64,000 bases of DNA, from contig CALWBV010000005.1 of assembly GCA_944376205.1 (NCBI GenBank), forward strand, positions 1-64,000, in the 5' to 3' direction. Shown one piece after another: positions 27,900 to 35,951 of the stretch. Source of the DNA: an uncultured Christensenellaceae bacterium (lineage in GTDB: Bacteria; Bacillota; Clostridia; Christensenellales; UBA3700). Under the pieces are notes generated by a model that did no database searches, was not told the DNA's origin, and saw nothing but the letters and a program-made list of their open reading frames with translations. Numbering within the stretch: position 1 is the first letter of the stretch; each line of letters opens with the position of its first letter. Both the position numbers and the translations under genes were made by a program.

Positions 27900-28055
27900 T
27901 TATTCAGCAGAGAAATCGTCCTTACCTACGCCGCACAAAGGGCAAGCGAAATCGTCGGGTACATCTTCCCACTTGGTGCCGGCAGGAATATCGCATTCTG
28001 CACAACCTACTTCCTCGTCATATTCCCAACCGCATACGTTGCAAACATACTTCAT
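27900..28055 (-). CDS. Rubredoxin
   Basis: This 51-residue electron carrier holds one iron in four cysteines: YVCNVCGWEY near the N-terminus and FACPLCGVGKDDF near the C-terminus, with the conserved aromatic and acidic core PAGTKWEDVPDD between. A fifth and sixth Cys occur in GCAECD, where most rubredoxins have none. In anaerobes it passes electrons to oxygen- and peroxide-reducing enzymes such as rubrerythrin and flavodiiron proteins. The start at 28055 follows AAAGGAGG; longer upstream frames are not supported. The promoter is at 28087-28115. Confidence 0.93.
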   Translation of the reverse strand: MKYVCNVCGWEYDEEVGCAECDIPAGTKWEDVPDDFACPLCGVGKDDFSAE

Positions 28056-28086
28056 AATACATACCTCCTTTGAAGTTTCTGAATAC

Positions 28087-28115
28087 ATTATACCCCAACT
28101 GCAAAAAAAAGTAAA
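28087..28115 (-). promoter_or_regulatory. Promoter of rubredoxin gene
   Basis: On the minus strand TTTACT (28110-28115) and TATAAT (28087-28092) have a 17-base spacer. Confidence 0.65.
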
Positions 28116-28131
28116 CACTCGACACAAAATT

Positions 28132-28160
28132 TTGACTAAAAAAGTATTTTATAGTATTAT
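28132..28160 (+). promoter_or_regulatory. Promoter predicting a leaderless mRNA
   Basis: TTGACT (28132-28137), 17 bases and TATTAT (28155-28160) are followed by six bases and the ATG at 28167, which should be the first transcribed base. Confidence 0.6.
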
Positions 28161-28166
28161 AAGATT

Positions 28167-28895
28167 ATGGAAAGAAAACTGCGCATTGACGATCTCGAAT
28201 GTAACGGACTCAAAATAAAACAATTCGCTGACGGATACCGCTTTTCGTCGGACGCCGTATTGCTTGCCAATACGGTAAGATGCTCTTCAAAGGATACAAT
28301 AGTCGATTTCGGTTGCGGCAACGGAGTTATTTCTTTGCTTCTTACTGCAAAAACACCTTGCAAAAGAGTCATCGGAATTGAGTTACAGGAAGACGTAGCA
28401 CAACTCGCCAGCGACAACGTCGCTTTCAATGATCTGCAGGATAAAATAACTATTATAAACGCAGACATTCTCGACGCTCCTCAAATTCTCGGAAAAGAGA
28501 GTGTGCAGATAGTGGTTTGCAATCCTCCGTATTTTGCGCCCTCTTCAGGAGAAAAACGAGAGGATCCTCAAGTTGCGCTGTCCCGTCACGAATCTACATG
28601 CGATCTTGAAAATCTGTTGCGTTGCGCAAGCGAAATACTGAAATTCGGTGGCGAATTATATATTATACACAAGACTCAACGCATGGCTGAAGTGATTCAC
28701 AAAGCCTACAACGCAAAGCTCACTCCAAAGCAGCTTACTCTTGTCTACCCCAAACTTTCAAAACCTGCCGATACTTTCATTCTCAAATGCAAAAAATGCT
28801 CTCCCGACGGACTGATAGTAGACAGATTGGTAGTGTATAAAGAAAACGGCGAAATGACGGACGAAGCAAAAAAACTCTACAATAAAACTCTTTGA
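28167..28895 (+). CDS. tRNA1(Val) adenine-N6 methyltransferase family (YfiC/TrmN6-like)
   Basis: This 242-residue SAM-dependent methyltransferase has motif I VDFGCGNGVISLLL (about 46-59), an acidic SAM ribose site in GIELQED, and the amino-methylating catalytic motif NPPYF near residue 118. The N-terminal block GYRFSSDAVLLAN is typical of the YfiC/TrmN6 group, which methylates A37 of tRNA-Val. Clostridial members are often annotated only as tRNA1(Val) methyltransferase, so the exact base is unproven. There is no ribosome site; the promoter places the transcript start at the ATG. It is a single gene ended by the terminator at 29051-29080. Confidence 0.85.
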   Translation: MERKLRIDDLECNGLKIKQFADGYRFSSDAVLLANTVRCSSKDTIVDFGCGNGVISLLLTAKTPCKRVIGIELQEDVAQLASDNVAFNDLQDKITIINADILDAPQILGKESVQIVVCNPPYFAPSSGEKREDPQVALSRHESTCDLENLLRCASEILKFGGELYIIHKTQRMAEVIHKAYNAKLTPKQLTLVYPKLSKPADTFILKCKKCSPDGLIVDRLVVYKENGEMTDEAKKLYNKTL

Positions 28896-29050
28896 TTTTC
28901 TAACGCATCGCATCTGTCTTTAGGTAAGTTACATATAAAGGCTGAAAATATTAATAATAATCAATAGTCAAATTTACCCGTTTTCTCTTCAATCATATGA
29001 TATAAATACATATAAGATATTATCTTTTTTTGACATAAATATAAAAAAAC

Positions 29051-29080
29051 AAAAAGAAGGGATATACCCTTCTTTTTTTT
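29051..29080. terminator. Bidirectional terminator
   Basis: AAAAAGAAGGG/CCCTTCTTTTT with an ATATA loop and T-runs on both sides separates the methyltransferase gene from the converging XRE gene. Confidence 0.85.
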
Positions 29081-29112
29081 CGGTCATTGATTTTTATTAT
29101 AAGATCTGACTA

Positions 29113-29319
29113 TTATTCGTTGTCTTTGAGACCCAACATATAGTCAGTCGATTTTCCGAACAAGTTACTAAGGTCGATAAGCGCTTGATAGCTGGGCTCC
29201 TTAACTCCTCTTTCCCAGTTGCTGATACTAACCTGCGACACCTGCATGTACTTTGCAAGATACTCCTGATTATATCCGTTGCGCAACCTCTGTTCTTTTA
29301 ATCTTTCTGCAAACTTCAT
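29113..29319 (-). CDS. XRE-family HTH regulator
   Basis: This 68-residue protein is a complete single XRE (Cro/CI) helix-turn-helix domain. EYLAKYMQVSQVSISNWERG gives helices 2 and 3, and the C-terminal ending is typical of small clostridial regulators (DLSNLFGKSTDYMLGL). It has no extra sensing domain. The start follows TAGGAGGTATTGTAAA. It lies 33 bases after the kinase-fold gene in the same direction, so the two are probably one transcript. It may be controlled by, or act with, that partner. Confidence 0.85.
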   Translation of the reverse strand: MKFAERLKEQRLRNGYNQEYLAKYMQVSQVSISNWERGVKEPSYQALIDLSNLFGKSTDYMLGLKDNE

Positions 29320-29352
29320 TTTACAATACCTCCTAGATTGTATTTTATAAAA

Positions 29353-30024
29353 CTAGATCAGCTTATGCCAATCTACACCGTTTTCCTGAAATTGAGTAAG
29401 AGAATCGAGCATCATTTCTATATCTCCGCCGTCTCTTGACTTTTCCTTGCGCTTTTTGAGCGAAGCGTTTATTTCGTTGACAATGTCGATGAGTTTGAGT
29501 CTCGAACATTCCAACAGCTTGTCTATAAAAGGATAGCTGTCATAATATTCGCCTACACTGTTGAGAAGCGCATACGATATGGCACTTGCAACGTCTTCGT
29601 AAGGCATTCCGTTGTCTACCGAAGAAAAATCGACTCCGATAACTCTTCCGTCCTTGATTACGTAATTCTTGAAGTCTATCTCCTTCATGACGCAATCCGT
29701 GAAAGAATATATTATCTGTAAAAAAATCGCAAGCCTTGTCGCAAGCAGCTCCATACCTTGCTTATCGTCAAGCATCGTGGCTTTTCTGAATGCGTCGTGG
29801 AGATTTTCTCCGTCAATATATTCGTAAACAGCTTTGTTGTTTTCGTATTCAATGACTTCGGGAGCGTATCCTGTAAGTGCAATTTTTTTGACGGCTTGCA
29901 CCTCTTTGAGCGCCGCTTGTTCGTCGGAATACTCTTTTAACACGTAAATTTTATCTTCGTGTTCTACCTTAAAAACCTTTTTATCCTTTGACGATAATTC
30001 GCATACGACTTTATATTCTTTCAT
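29353..30024 (-). CDS. Kinase-fold (APH/Bud32-like) protein, probably inactive
   Basis: This 223-residue protein has the outline of a small kinase-fold domain: nucleotide-binding Lys in YVLKEY near 27-32, a Glu in KEVQAVKKI, a hinge-like YEYIDGENLHDAF at about 68-80, and a metal-binding-like Asp in GVDFSS at about 130. The catalytic-loop HxDxxxxN motif is degraded to MKEIDFKN, with Met for His and Glu for the catalytic Asp. It may therefore be a pseudokinase or ligand binder. The start is seven bases after AAGG, and TTGACT-N18-TATAAT lies just upstream. It shares a transcript with the XRE regulator. Confidence 0.55.
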   Translation of the reverse strand: MKEYKVVCELSSKDKKVFKVEHEDKIYVLKEYSDEQAALKEVQAVKKIALTGYAPEVIEYENNKAVYEYIDGENLHDAFRKATMLDDKQGMELLATRLAIFLQIIYSFTDCVMKEIDFKNYVIKDGRVIGVDFSSVDNGMPYEDVASAISYALLNSVGEYYDSYPFIDKLLECSRLKLIDIVNEINASLKKRKEKSRDGGDIEMMLDSLTQFQENGVDWHKLI

Positions 30025-30248
30025 ATTTTACCTTAAGTATTATACCTTGCCGACAAATCAATAGTCAACATATAACGCAAAAATTTTAGTAAAAATTTAC
30101 AACTTACGCTTAATTTTAAGTTTGATTTTACCAATTATTTAACTTTTATTTATATTTAGTCTCTACTTGTCTATCATATAACACTTTTGATTATTTTGTC
30201 AAAATCATTTTTGTATTATTTTTGTCAATAAACCAACTTTTTAATACA

Positions 30249-30289
30249 ATTTGCCGAAAACAATTCTTTATCACTTGTTTTCGGCAAAT
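30249..30289 (-). terminator. Long inverted repeat, likely terminator
   Basis: A perfect 15-bp inverted repeat, ATTTGCCGAAAACAA (30249-30263) and its complement (30275-30289), with an 11-base loop lies 29 bases after the P-type ATPase gene. The U-tract on the minus strand is poor, so it may be a processing or protein-binding site instead. Confidence 0.5.
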
Positions 30290-30317
30290 ATCCTGTTACT
30301 TATTTTTTGTCAAAATC

Positions 30318-32522
30318 TCATGTACGATTGCCAAGCTTTTTTGCCCTCTTGCTATCTGACGTTTTGAGAGTACGCATGCTGTTGAATACGGCAAGGATAC
30401 ATACTCCTACGTCGGCTATGACGGCAAGCCACATTATAGGCGTAACAAACATACATATTACCATTATTGCAAACTTAACGCCAAGCGCCATTGCTATGTT
30501 CTGAATAATTATGCGCCTCGTCTTTTTTGCAACTTTGAAAGCGTCGTCCAACTGATTCAGTTTGCCTCCTACAAGTACAACGTCGCTGGCTTCTACGCTT
30601 GCATCGTTGCCCATACCGCCTATACATACTCCTATCGTAGCGTTTTTAATTGCAGGAGCATCGTTGAGTCCGTCGCCTACGAACATTACTTTTTTACCGC
30701 TTGCAACTCCGTTTTGAACATAGTCGCACTTGTCCTGCGGCAAAAGTCCTGCTTTGTAGTCGTCAATACCTACCTGCGCCGCAACTTCTTTGGCAACACG
30801 TTCGTTATCTCCCGTGAGCATTACGGGTTTTATTCCCCGACTCTTGAGATCGGCAATACTTTCTTTTACTCCCTCTCGTATTTTGTCTGCAAGCGCGATT
30901 GCTCCGAGATATTTACCGTCGTATGCCACATATACGATGCTCAATACTTGCAAAGGCTCGTTGCCGCCGATGTCTATTCCGTAATCCGACATAAGTTTTT
31001 TATTACCCAAAAGCGCAGTTTTTCCCTTGTATTCGCATATCATTCCTTTGCCTGCCACTTCTTTGCTGTCCGACGCTCTTTCCTTTATGCCGCAATATTC
31101 GCTTATACATCTTGCAATAGGATGATTTGACAAATTTTCGCACGCTCCTGCAACTTCTTTAAGCAGTTTTACGTCGTCCGATACAATATCTTCAACCTGA
31201 AGTTTGCCTTCGGTAATCGTACCCGTCTTGTCAAAACATACCTCCTCGACAGAATTGAGCATTTCGAGGTAATTTCCGCCTTTGACCAAAACTCCCTTTC
31301 TCGATGCGCTTCCAATGCCGCCGAAATACGTAAGCGGCGTAGATATTACAAGCGCACAAGGACATGAAATCACCAAAAATACCAGACCTTTTGTCACCGA
31401 CTCCGTATAACTCATGTCAAACGCTTTTATCATAGGCGCAAACACTGCGATGCAAAGCGCAATGAAAAATACCACGGGCGTATAGATTTTTGCAAATTTT
31501 CTGACAAATTTTTCTGCTTTAGGCTTACTTTTTTGAGCTTCTTCCACGAGACGCAAAATTTTAGATACCGTCGTATCCTTGTCCTCTCTCGTAACTTTCA
31601 GAACTATACTGCTCTCAAGATTTACCGTACCCCCTAACAACTCGTCGTTTTCTTTGAGTTCCACGGGAATGCTTTCTCCCGTCAATTTTGAATAGTCGAA
31701 TGACGAACTACCGTCTGTTATTATGCCGTCGACAGGTACTTTTTCGCCCGCCTTGACCAAAACTTTGTCACCTATTGCAAGCGAAGACGTATCGACTTGA
31801 ACCGAGCTTCCGTCATCAAGAATTTTTACTGATTTGTCAACTTTGATATCGAGAAGCTGTCCGATACTTTTTTTTGATTTTCTTACGGATATTCCCTGAA
31901 TTATCTCTCCTACCGTATATAAAAGCATAACGGCAACGCCCTCTTCGAATTCTCCTATGCAAAACGCTCCGATAGAGGCAACGTTCATAAGGGTATTTTC
32001 ATTGAATATATCTTTATGCAAAAGCCCTCTGAATCCCTCTGCCATACTGTCCAAGGCTACAAGAAGATATGCTATTATATATATTGGCAGATATCCCCAA
32101 AAGAGTTTTTCTCCGCCAAAATGCTCCATGCAAAATGCAACGATGAGAAGTATTGCCGACAAAACTACAAGTACGACTTCCTTTTTGTCGATTTGCCATA
32201 CGCTTTGAGTCTTGTCAATCTTTATCGGCGTATCGTCGCAACATGCGCAAGAGTGAGAATGAGAATGTCCTAACTCGCAGTGTTCGTCATGACAATGAGA
32301 ATGTTCACCGTGACAGTGCTCGTGTTCGCCATGGCTGTGAGAATGTCCTTTGCAACCTTGCTCGCCGTGATTATGTTCGTGACAATGCACTTTTTCGTCA
32401 TGACAATGTCCGTCGTGACGCTCTGTGCATACTTCGCAATGTTGGGTTGACGAAGACTGTTTTTCCTCTTTTTCTTGAAAATTTTCGCATTCGTTTGAAT
32501 GTTTTATATCTTTTTTATACAT
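30318..32522 (-). CDS. Zn/Cd-type heavy-metal P1B-ATPase with His-rich N-terminus
   Basis: This 734-residue pump has the P1B core: the metal-channel CPC in ISCPCALVISTP (387-389), phosphorylation site DKTGT (431-435), the HP locus in LSNHPIARC, and GDGLNDAPAIKNA. The CPCALVIS context and the ADVGVCILAVFNSMR helix near the end mark the zinc/cadmium/lead (P1B-2) group rather than the copper group. Residues 28-95 are a His/Cys-rich metal-binding stretch (HCHEHNH, HSHSHGEHEHCH, SCACC), replacing the usual ferredoxin-like CxxC domain. It exports divalent metal. It lies seven bases after a CsoR-family repressor gene under one operator. Confidence 0.92.
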   Translation of the reverse strand: MYKKDIKHSNECENFQEKEEKQSSSTQHCEVCTERHDGHCHDEKVHCHEHNHGEQGCKGHSHSHGEHEHCHGEHSHCHDEHCELGHSHSHSCACCDDTPIKIDKTQSVWQIDKKEVVLVVLSAILLIVAFCMEHFGGEKLFWGYLPIYIIAYLLVALDSMAEGFRGLLHKDIFNENTLMNVASIGAFCIGEFEEGVAVMLLYTVGEIIQGISVRKSKKSIGQLLDIKVDKSVKILDDGSSVQVDTSSLAIGDKVLVKAGEKVPVDGIITDGSSSFDYSKLTGESIPVELKENDELLGGTVNLESSIVLKVTREDKDTTVSKILRLVEEAQKSKPKAEKFVRKFAKIYTPVVFFIALCIAVFAPMIKAFDMSYTESVTKGLVFLVISCPCALVISTPLTYFGGIGSASRKGVLVKGGNYLEMLNSVEEVCFDKTGTITEGKLQVEDIVSDDVKLLKEVAGACENLSNHPIARCISEYCGIKERASDSKEVAGKGMICEYKGKTALLGNKKLMSDYGIDIGGNEPLQVLSIVYVAYDGKYLGAIALADKIREGVKESIADLKSRGIKPVMLTGDNERVAKEVAAQVGIDDYKAGLLPQDKCDYVQNGVASGKKVMFVGDGLNDAPAIKNATIGVCIGGMGNDASVEASDVVLVGGKLNQLDDAFKVAKKTRRIIIQNIAMALGVKFAIMVICMFVTPIMWLAVIADVGVCILAVFNSMRTLKTSDSKRAKKLGNRT

Positions 32523-32529
32523 AAGCCAC

Positions 32530-32811
32530 CTAAATTTTCGAATAATATTCCACTGCCGTTGTAAGTTTTGACAATACTTCTTTGTCTCCCTTTTCTATAC
32601 CGTCTGCGACGCAATGATTGATATGGTGATAAAGTACGTCTCTAGCCACAGATTCTACGGCTTTTGTCACCGCAGCTAACTGTACGAGTACATCCTCGCA
32701 CGATCTGTCCTCCTGCACCATCTTTGTTATTCCTCTAACCTGTCCTTCGATACGGTTTAATTTTGTCGTCAATTTTTTTGACAAATCGCATCCTTCGTGT
32801 GCACAATCCAT
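32530..32811 (-). CDS. CsoR/RcnR-family metal-sensing repressor
   Basis: This 93-residue all-helical repressor has the family core LNRIEGQVRGITKMVQEDR at about 18-36. The likely metal ligands are Cys38 in RSCEDVL, a His in HHINHC and the Cys ending it, the C-H-C arrangement of copper-type CsoR. An extra N-terminal motif CAHEGC (3-8) could add ligands. It binds DNA when metal-free and is released by metal. Its own promoter contains a palindrome of the known CsoR type. The ATPase it precedes looks zinc/cadmium-type, so the inducer is uncertain. Confidence 0.9.
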   Translation of the reverse strand: MDCAHEGCDLSKKLTTKLNRIEGQVRGITKMVQEDRSCEDVLVQLAAVTKAVESVARDVLYHHINHCVADGIEKGDKEVLSKLTTAVEYYSKI

Positions 32812-32828
32812 TTTCTGCCTCCCATCAT

Positions 32829-32845
32829 ATACCCCTAGGGGGTAT
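32829..32845. promoter_or_regulatory. CsoR-type operator
   Basis: ATACCCCTAGGGGGTAT is a 7-bp inverted repeat around TAG with the G-tract/C-tract form of known CsoR sites. It lies just downstream of the predicted transcription start, so bound repressor would block elongation or open-complex formation. Confidence 0.8.
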
Positions 32846-32858
32846 CTATTACACTAAT

Positions 32859-32887
32859 ATTATATATCCGATTGTCTTATATGTCAA
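32859..32887 (-). promoter_or_regulatory. Promoter of csoR-like/ATPase operon
   Basis: On the minus strand a full consensus promoter is present: TTGACA (32882-32887), 17 bases, TATAAT (32859-32864). Transcription should begin near 32852, seven bases before the operator. Confidence 0.85.
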
Positions 32888-33073
32888 CACTTTTGAAAAA
32901 AATTTTTTCAATACGTTGAAAGACGCTTTTTATTTGAAATACAAAATTTTAATAAAAAACGCTACGCTCTGATTTTAATTATTGCATAACAGAATAATAT
33001 TATCCGCTTAATAAAAAGGCATACCTGTTAATGTCCTATAGTCAGACAGTAAATACTTTTTATTATCAAAAAA

Positions 33074-33100
33074 ACAGACGGCTCTTATCGAGTCGTCTGT
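33074..33100 (-). terminator. Terminator of TrpB2 gene
   Basis: ACAGACGGCT pairs with AGTCGTCTGT (one wobble) and is followed on the minus strand by a U-run. Confidence 0.85.
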
Positions 33101-33119
33101 AATGAACGTTGTCTGTTTA

Positions 33120-34487
33120 TTAGTCCACTTTAGGCAATGTTTCGAAGCCCTTTTGCAAATCCTCGTCGCTGGGGATATAGTCGGTCATTCTTCCTGCAAG
33201 GAAATCTTCGTATGCCGTCATATCGAAATATCCTGTACCCGTAAGTCCGAAGAGGATAGTCTTGGATTCGCCGGACTCTTTGCACTTGAGCGCTTCGTCG
33301 ATTGCGCCCTTGATAGCGTGAGCAGATTCGGGAGCAGGCAAAATCGTCTCGCATTTTGCGAATTTGACAGCCGCATCGAACACTTTAGTCTGTTCATAAG
33401 AAACAGCTTCCATATATCCGTCGTGATAGAGTTTTGACAGAATAGGTGACATACCGTGATATCTCAAACCTCCTGCGTGATTGGGAGAAGGTATGAATCC
33501 GCTGCCGAGTGTATACATCTTTGCAAGAGGAGTGATCTTACCTGTATCGCAATAGTCATAAGCATACATACCTCTCGTCAAAGAAGGACACGAAGCGGGC
33601 TCTACTGCCACGAATCTCGTCTTTGTCTTTCCCTGCAATCTGTCTTGCATAAATGCGCCGATAAGACCGCCGAGGTTAGAACCGCCGCCTGCGCAACCTA
33701 CTACTACGTCAGGATATTCGTCAAGCATTTCCATGGCTTTTTTACTCTCGAGTCCTATGATAGACTGATGCAAAAGCACCTGATTGAGCACACTGCCCAA
33801 AACATATCTGCAATTGGGAGTCGTCATGGCTTTTTCGATAGCTTCGGAAATAGCACAACCTAACGAACCTGTGGTGTTGGGTTTGTCTTGCAAAATCTTT
33901 CTGCCTACGTCGGTAGTATTGGAAGGGCTGGGAATAACGTTACCGTCAAACACCTGCATAACAGCCTTTCTGAAAGGTTTTTGCTGATACGAACCTTTTA
34001 CCATAAAGATATCGAGTCCCAAACCGAAATACGAACAAGCTTCTGACAAAGCGGTACCCCATTGACCTGCACCCGTCTCGGTCGTAACCGATGTAAGACC
34101 TTGAGCTTTTGCATAGTATGCCTGTGCAAGCGCAGAGTTGAGTTTGTGGCTTCCCGAAGTATTGTTACCTTCGAATTTGTAATAAATCTTTGCGGGAGTA
34201 CCCAGAGCTTTTTCGAGATTGTATGCTCTGCAAAGCGGAGCGGGTCTGTAAAGTTTGTACATCTCCATGATAGGTTCGGGGATATCTATATATCTCGTAG
34301 TCGAGTCCAACTCCTGATGAGCCAGCTCCTTGCAGAATATTGGATATAAGTCTTCTTCCTTGATAGGCTGCAAAGTTACGGGATTCAAAAGGGGGTCGGG
34401 TTGAGATTTCATATCTGCACGCAAGTTGTACCATTGTTTAGGCAATTGCTCCTCGGTCAAATAGAATCTGTAAGGTACTTTTGTCAT
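33120..34487 (-). CDS. trpB: TrpB2-type tryptophan synthase beta subunit
   Basis: This 455-residue PLP enzyme belongs to the TrpB2 branch of tryptophan synthase beta: longer than TrpB1 (about 400), with the N-terminal RFYLTEEQLPKQWYN block, PLP Lys in NTSGSHKLNSA near 112, the ETGAGQWG catalytic block and the phosphate-binding GCAGGGSN. It makes tryptophan from indole (or another indole donor) and serine. The start at 34487 follows CAGGAGGAAGG. No trpA or other trp gene is nearby, so it may salvage indole. A T-box leader with a tryptophan specifier sits directly upstream, which supports the role independently. Confidence 0.93.
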   Translation of the reverse strand: MTKVPYRFYLTEEQLPKQWYNLRADMKSQPDPLLNPVTLQPIKEEDLYPIFCKELAHQELDSTTRYIDIPEPIMEMYKLYRPAPLCRAYNLEKALGTPAKIYYKFEGNNTSGSHKLNSALAQAYYAKAQGLTSVTTETGAGQWGTALSEACSYFGLGLDIFMVKGSYQQKPFRKAVMQVFDGNVIPSPSNTTDVGRKILQDKPNTTGSLGCAISEAIEKAMTTPNCRYVLGSVLNQVLLHQSIIGLESKKAMEMLDEYPDVVVGCAGGGSNLGGLIGAFMQDRLQGKTKTRFVAVEPASCPSLTRGMYAYDYCDTGKITPLAKMYTLGSGFIPSPNHAGGLRYHGMSPILSKLYHDGYMEAVSYEQTKVFDAAVKFAKCETILPAPESAHAIKGAIDEALKCKESGESKTILFGLTGTGYFDMTAYEDFLAGRMTDYIPSDEDLQKGFETLPKVD

Positions 34488-34508
34488 TTTTCCTTCCTCC
34501 TGAAATAA

Positions 34509-34732
34509 ATTTTTATATAATAAAAAAATCTTGCCCCTAAAGGGACAAGATTGATTATCTTGCTTGTAAGCCACCCTGATGTGCCACCACACATCTTCCC
34601 ACTAACGAGGGGATTCCGTCAGACATTACTCTGCCCTCAAAAGCCCATTCACTATAACACTGCTCATTGCATCTCACCAACTGCAACTCTCTGTAAAGCC
34701 GCTACATATAGTTACTCTTCTTTATCAACGGT
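34509..34732 (-). ncRNA. T-box riboswitch, tRNA-Trp sensing
   Basis: Read on the minus strand the leader has the 5' AAGAGTA element, a stem I closed by ACTATA/TATAGT, a distal GTTGGTGAGA loop, then GAATGGG, where GAA precedes the specifier TGG (Trp codon). Further on come a T-box AGGGTGGC (TGGC pairs with an NCCA end whose discriminator is G, as in tRNA-Trp) and a terminator (34527-34552) with an 11-bp stem and seven U. Uncharged tRNA-Trp should stabilise the antiterminator and allow TrpB2 expression. Confidence 0.88.
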
Positions 34733-34754
34733 TTGTATTGAATTGTATATCACT

Positions 34755-34783
34755 ATATTACATTAAAGATTGCATTTTGTCAA
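34755..34783 (-). promoter_or_regulatory. Promoter of T-box/TrpB2 transcript
   Basis: On the minus strand TTGACA (34778-34783) and TAATAT (34755-34760) are separated by 17 bases, placing the transcript start near 34748, just ahead of the T-box. Confidence 0.75.
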
Positions 34784-34801
34784 CAACTTTATTTTATTTT
34801 A

Positions 34802-35863
34802 TCAATTTTTTGTTAACGTATTATCTTCTACGGGAATTGTTACCACAAATGTAGACCCGATTCCCTCTTCGCTTGTTACGTCTATATTGCAGTGAGATAT
34901 ATCGAGAATCTTTTTGACAAGCGCAAGTCCGAGTCCGTTACCCTCGTTGGCATGCGACATATCTCCCTGATAAAACTTGTCAAATATTCTTTCCTGGACT
35001 TCCTTACTCATTCCTATGCCCTTGTCCTTTATTGTAAACACGACTTTGTTATCGTATTTTTTGAGGATAATATTTATCTCTCCGCCCTCGTTGCTGAATT
35101 TTATCGCATTACCGATAAGATTGAGCCACACCTGCATAAACAGAGATTCGTCGCTGAATATAGTGATTTCGTCAAGATCGAGATTAAATACTATATTCTT
35201 GCTGTCCCACTTGTTTTCGAGAAGTATTATAGCCTGCCTTATCTGCTCGTCTACTCTGAAATCGCCCGCTTCGAGAATAATGTGATTTTCCAGTTTGCTG
35301 AGTTTGAGAATGTTTGACGTAAGCACTGACAAACTGTCAACCGCTTCTATAATATTGTCGCAATATTCTTTTACTTCATCGACGTTTTTACATTTTTTGA
35401 TGAGTTCGGCATGTCCTTTTATATTGGCAAGCGGAGTCTTGAATTCATGAGACACATTTGTCACAAAATCGCTTTTGAGAATTTTGTTTTTGTCAAGCTC
35501 GTTTACCATCACGTTAAAGTTATGTGTAAGGACGGACATCTCGTCCTTTTTAGGTTCGCCGTTCTTTTTGGTATATTCTTTCAGCTGCACGGAAAAATCA
35601 CCTTCCGCAACGCGTTTTGTCACCTTTACCAACTCGTTGATAGGATTGAGAAAAACTATATTCATTATCGTAGACAGCGTAATGCCTATAATGATACTCG
35701 AAATAGTCGCTATAATGACCGTCCACCACAAATCCTCTATCTCTACTTCGAGAGCCAAAAGTATGGAATACAGACCCGAAAAAATCAACGACGCTGCAAT
35801 TATCGTTACAAAACTCGCAATACTTAATTTGAGCAAAAGTTCCTTTTTAGGTTTTTGTTTCAT
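34802..35863 (-). CDS. HAMP-containing sensor histidine kinase
   Basis: This 353-residue kinase has two membrane helices (about 12-35 and 46-70) with almost no extracytoplasmic loop, a HAMP domain (about 72-125), the His box DFVTNVSHEFKTPLANI at about 137-153, and an ATPase domain with NLIGNAIKFS, KDKGIGMS, FDKFYQGD and GNGLGLALVKK. The tiny external loop suggests it senses within the membrane or through a partner, as intramembrane-sensing kinases do. The start at 35863 follows CAGGAGCAGTT. The response regulator gene lies 88 bases upstream in the same operon. Confidence 0.9.
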   Translation of the reverse strand: MKQKPKKELLLKLSIASFVTIIAASLIFSGLYSILLALEVEIEDLWWTVIIATISSIIIGITLSTIMNIVFLNPINELVKVTKRVAEGDFSVQLKEYTKKNGEPKKDEMSVLTHNFNVMVNELDKNKILKSDFVTNVSHEFKTPLANIKGHAELIKKCKNVDEVKEYCDNIIEAVDSLSVLTSNILKLSKLENHIILEAGDFRVDEQIRQAIILLENKWDSKNIVFNLDLDEITIFSDESLFMQVWLNLIGNAIKFSNEGGEINIILKKYDNKVVFTIKDKGIGMSKEVQERIFDKFYQGDMSHANEGNGLGLALVKKILDISHCNIDVTSEEGIGSTFVVTIPVEDNTLTKN

Positions 35864-35951
35864 AACTGCTCCTGTATTTATTATTATGTTACATTTACTG
35901 ACCTCGCTACAATCAATTATTGCGATGGTCAATTCGTATTATTGCAATAAT

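Noticed and set aside
32829-32845. A restriction or methylation palindrome
   Set aside because: Position at the promoter of a CsoR-family gene and the TACCCC/GGGGTA form fit a CsoR operator much better.
34551-34766. A plus-strand ORF of about 71 codons opposite the T-box
   Set aside because: It is the reverse complement of a structured RNA leader, with no ribosome site.
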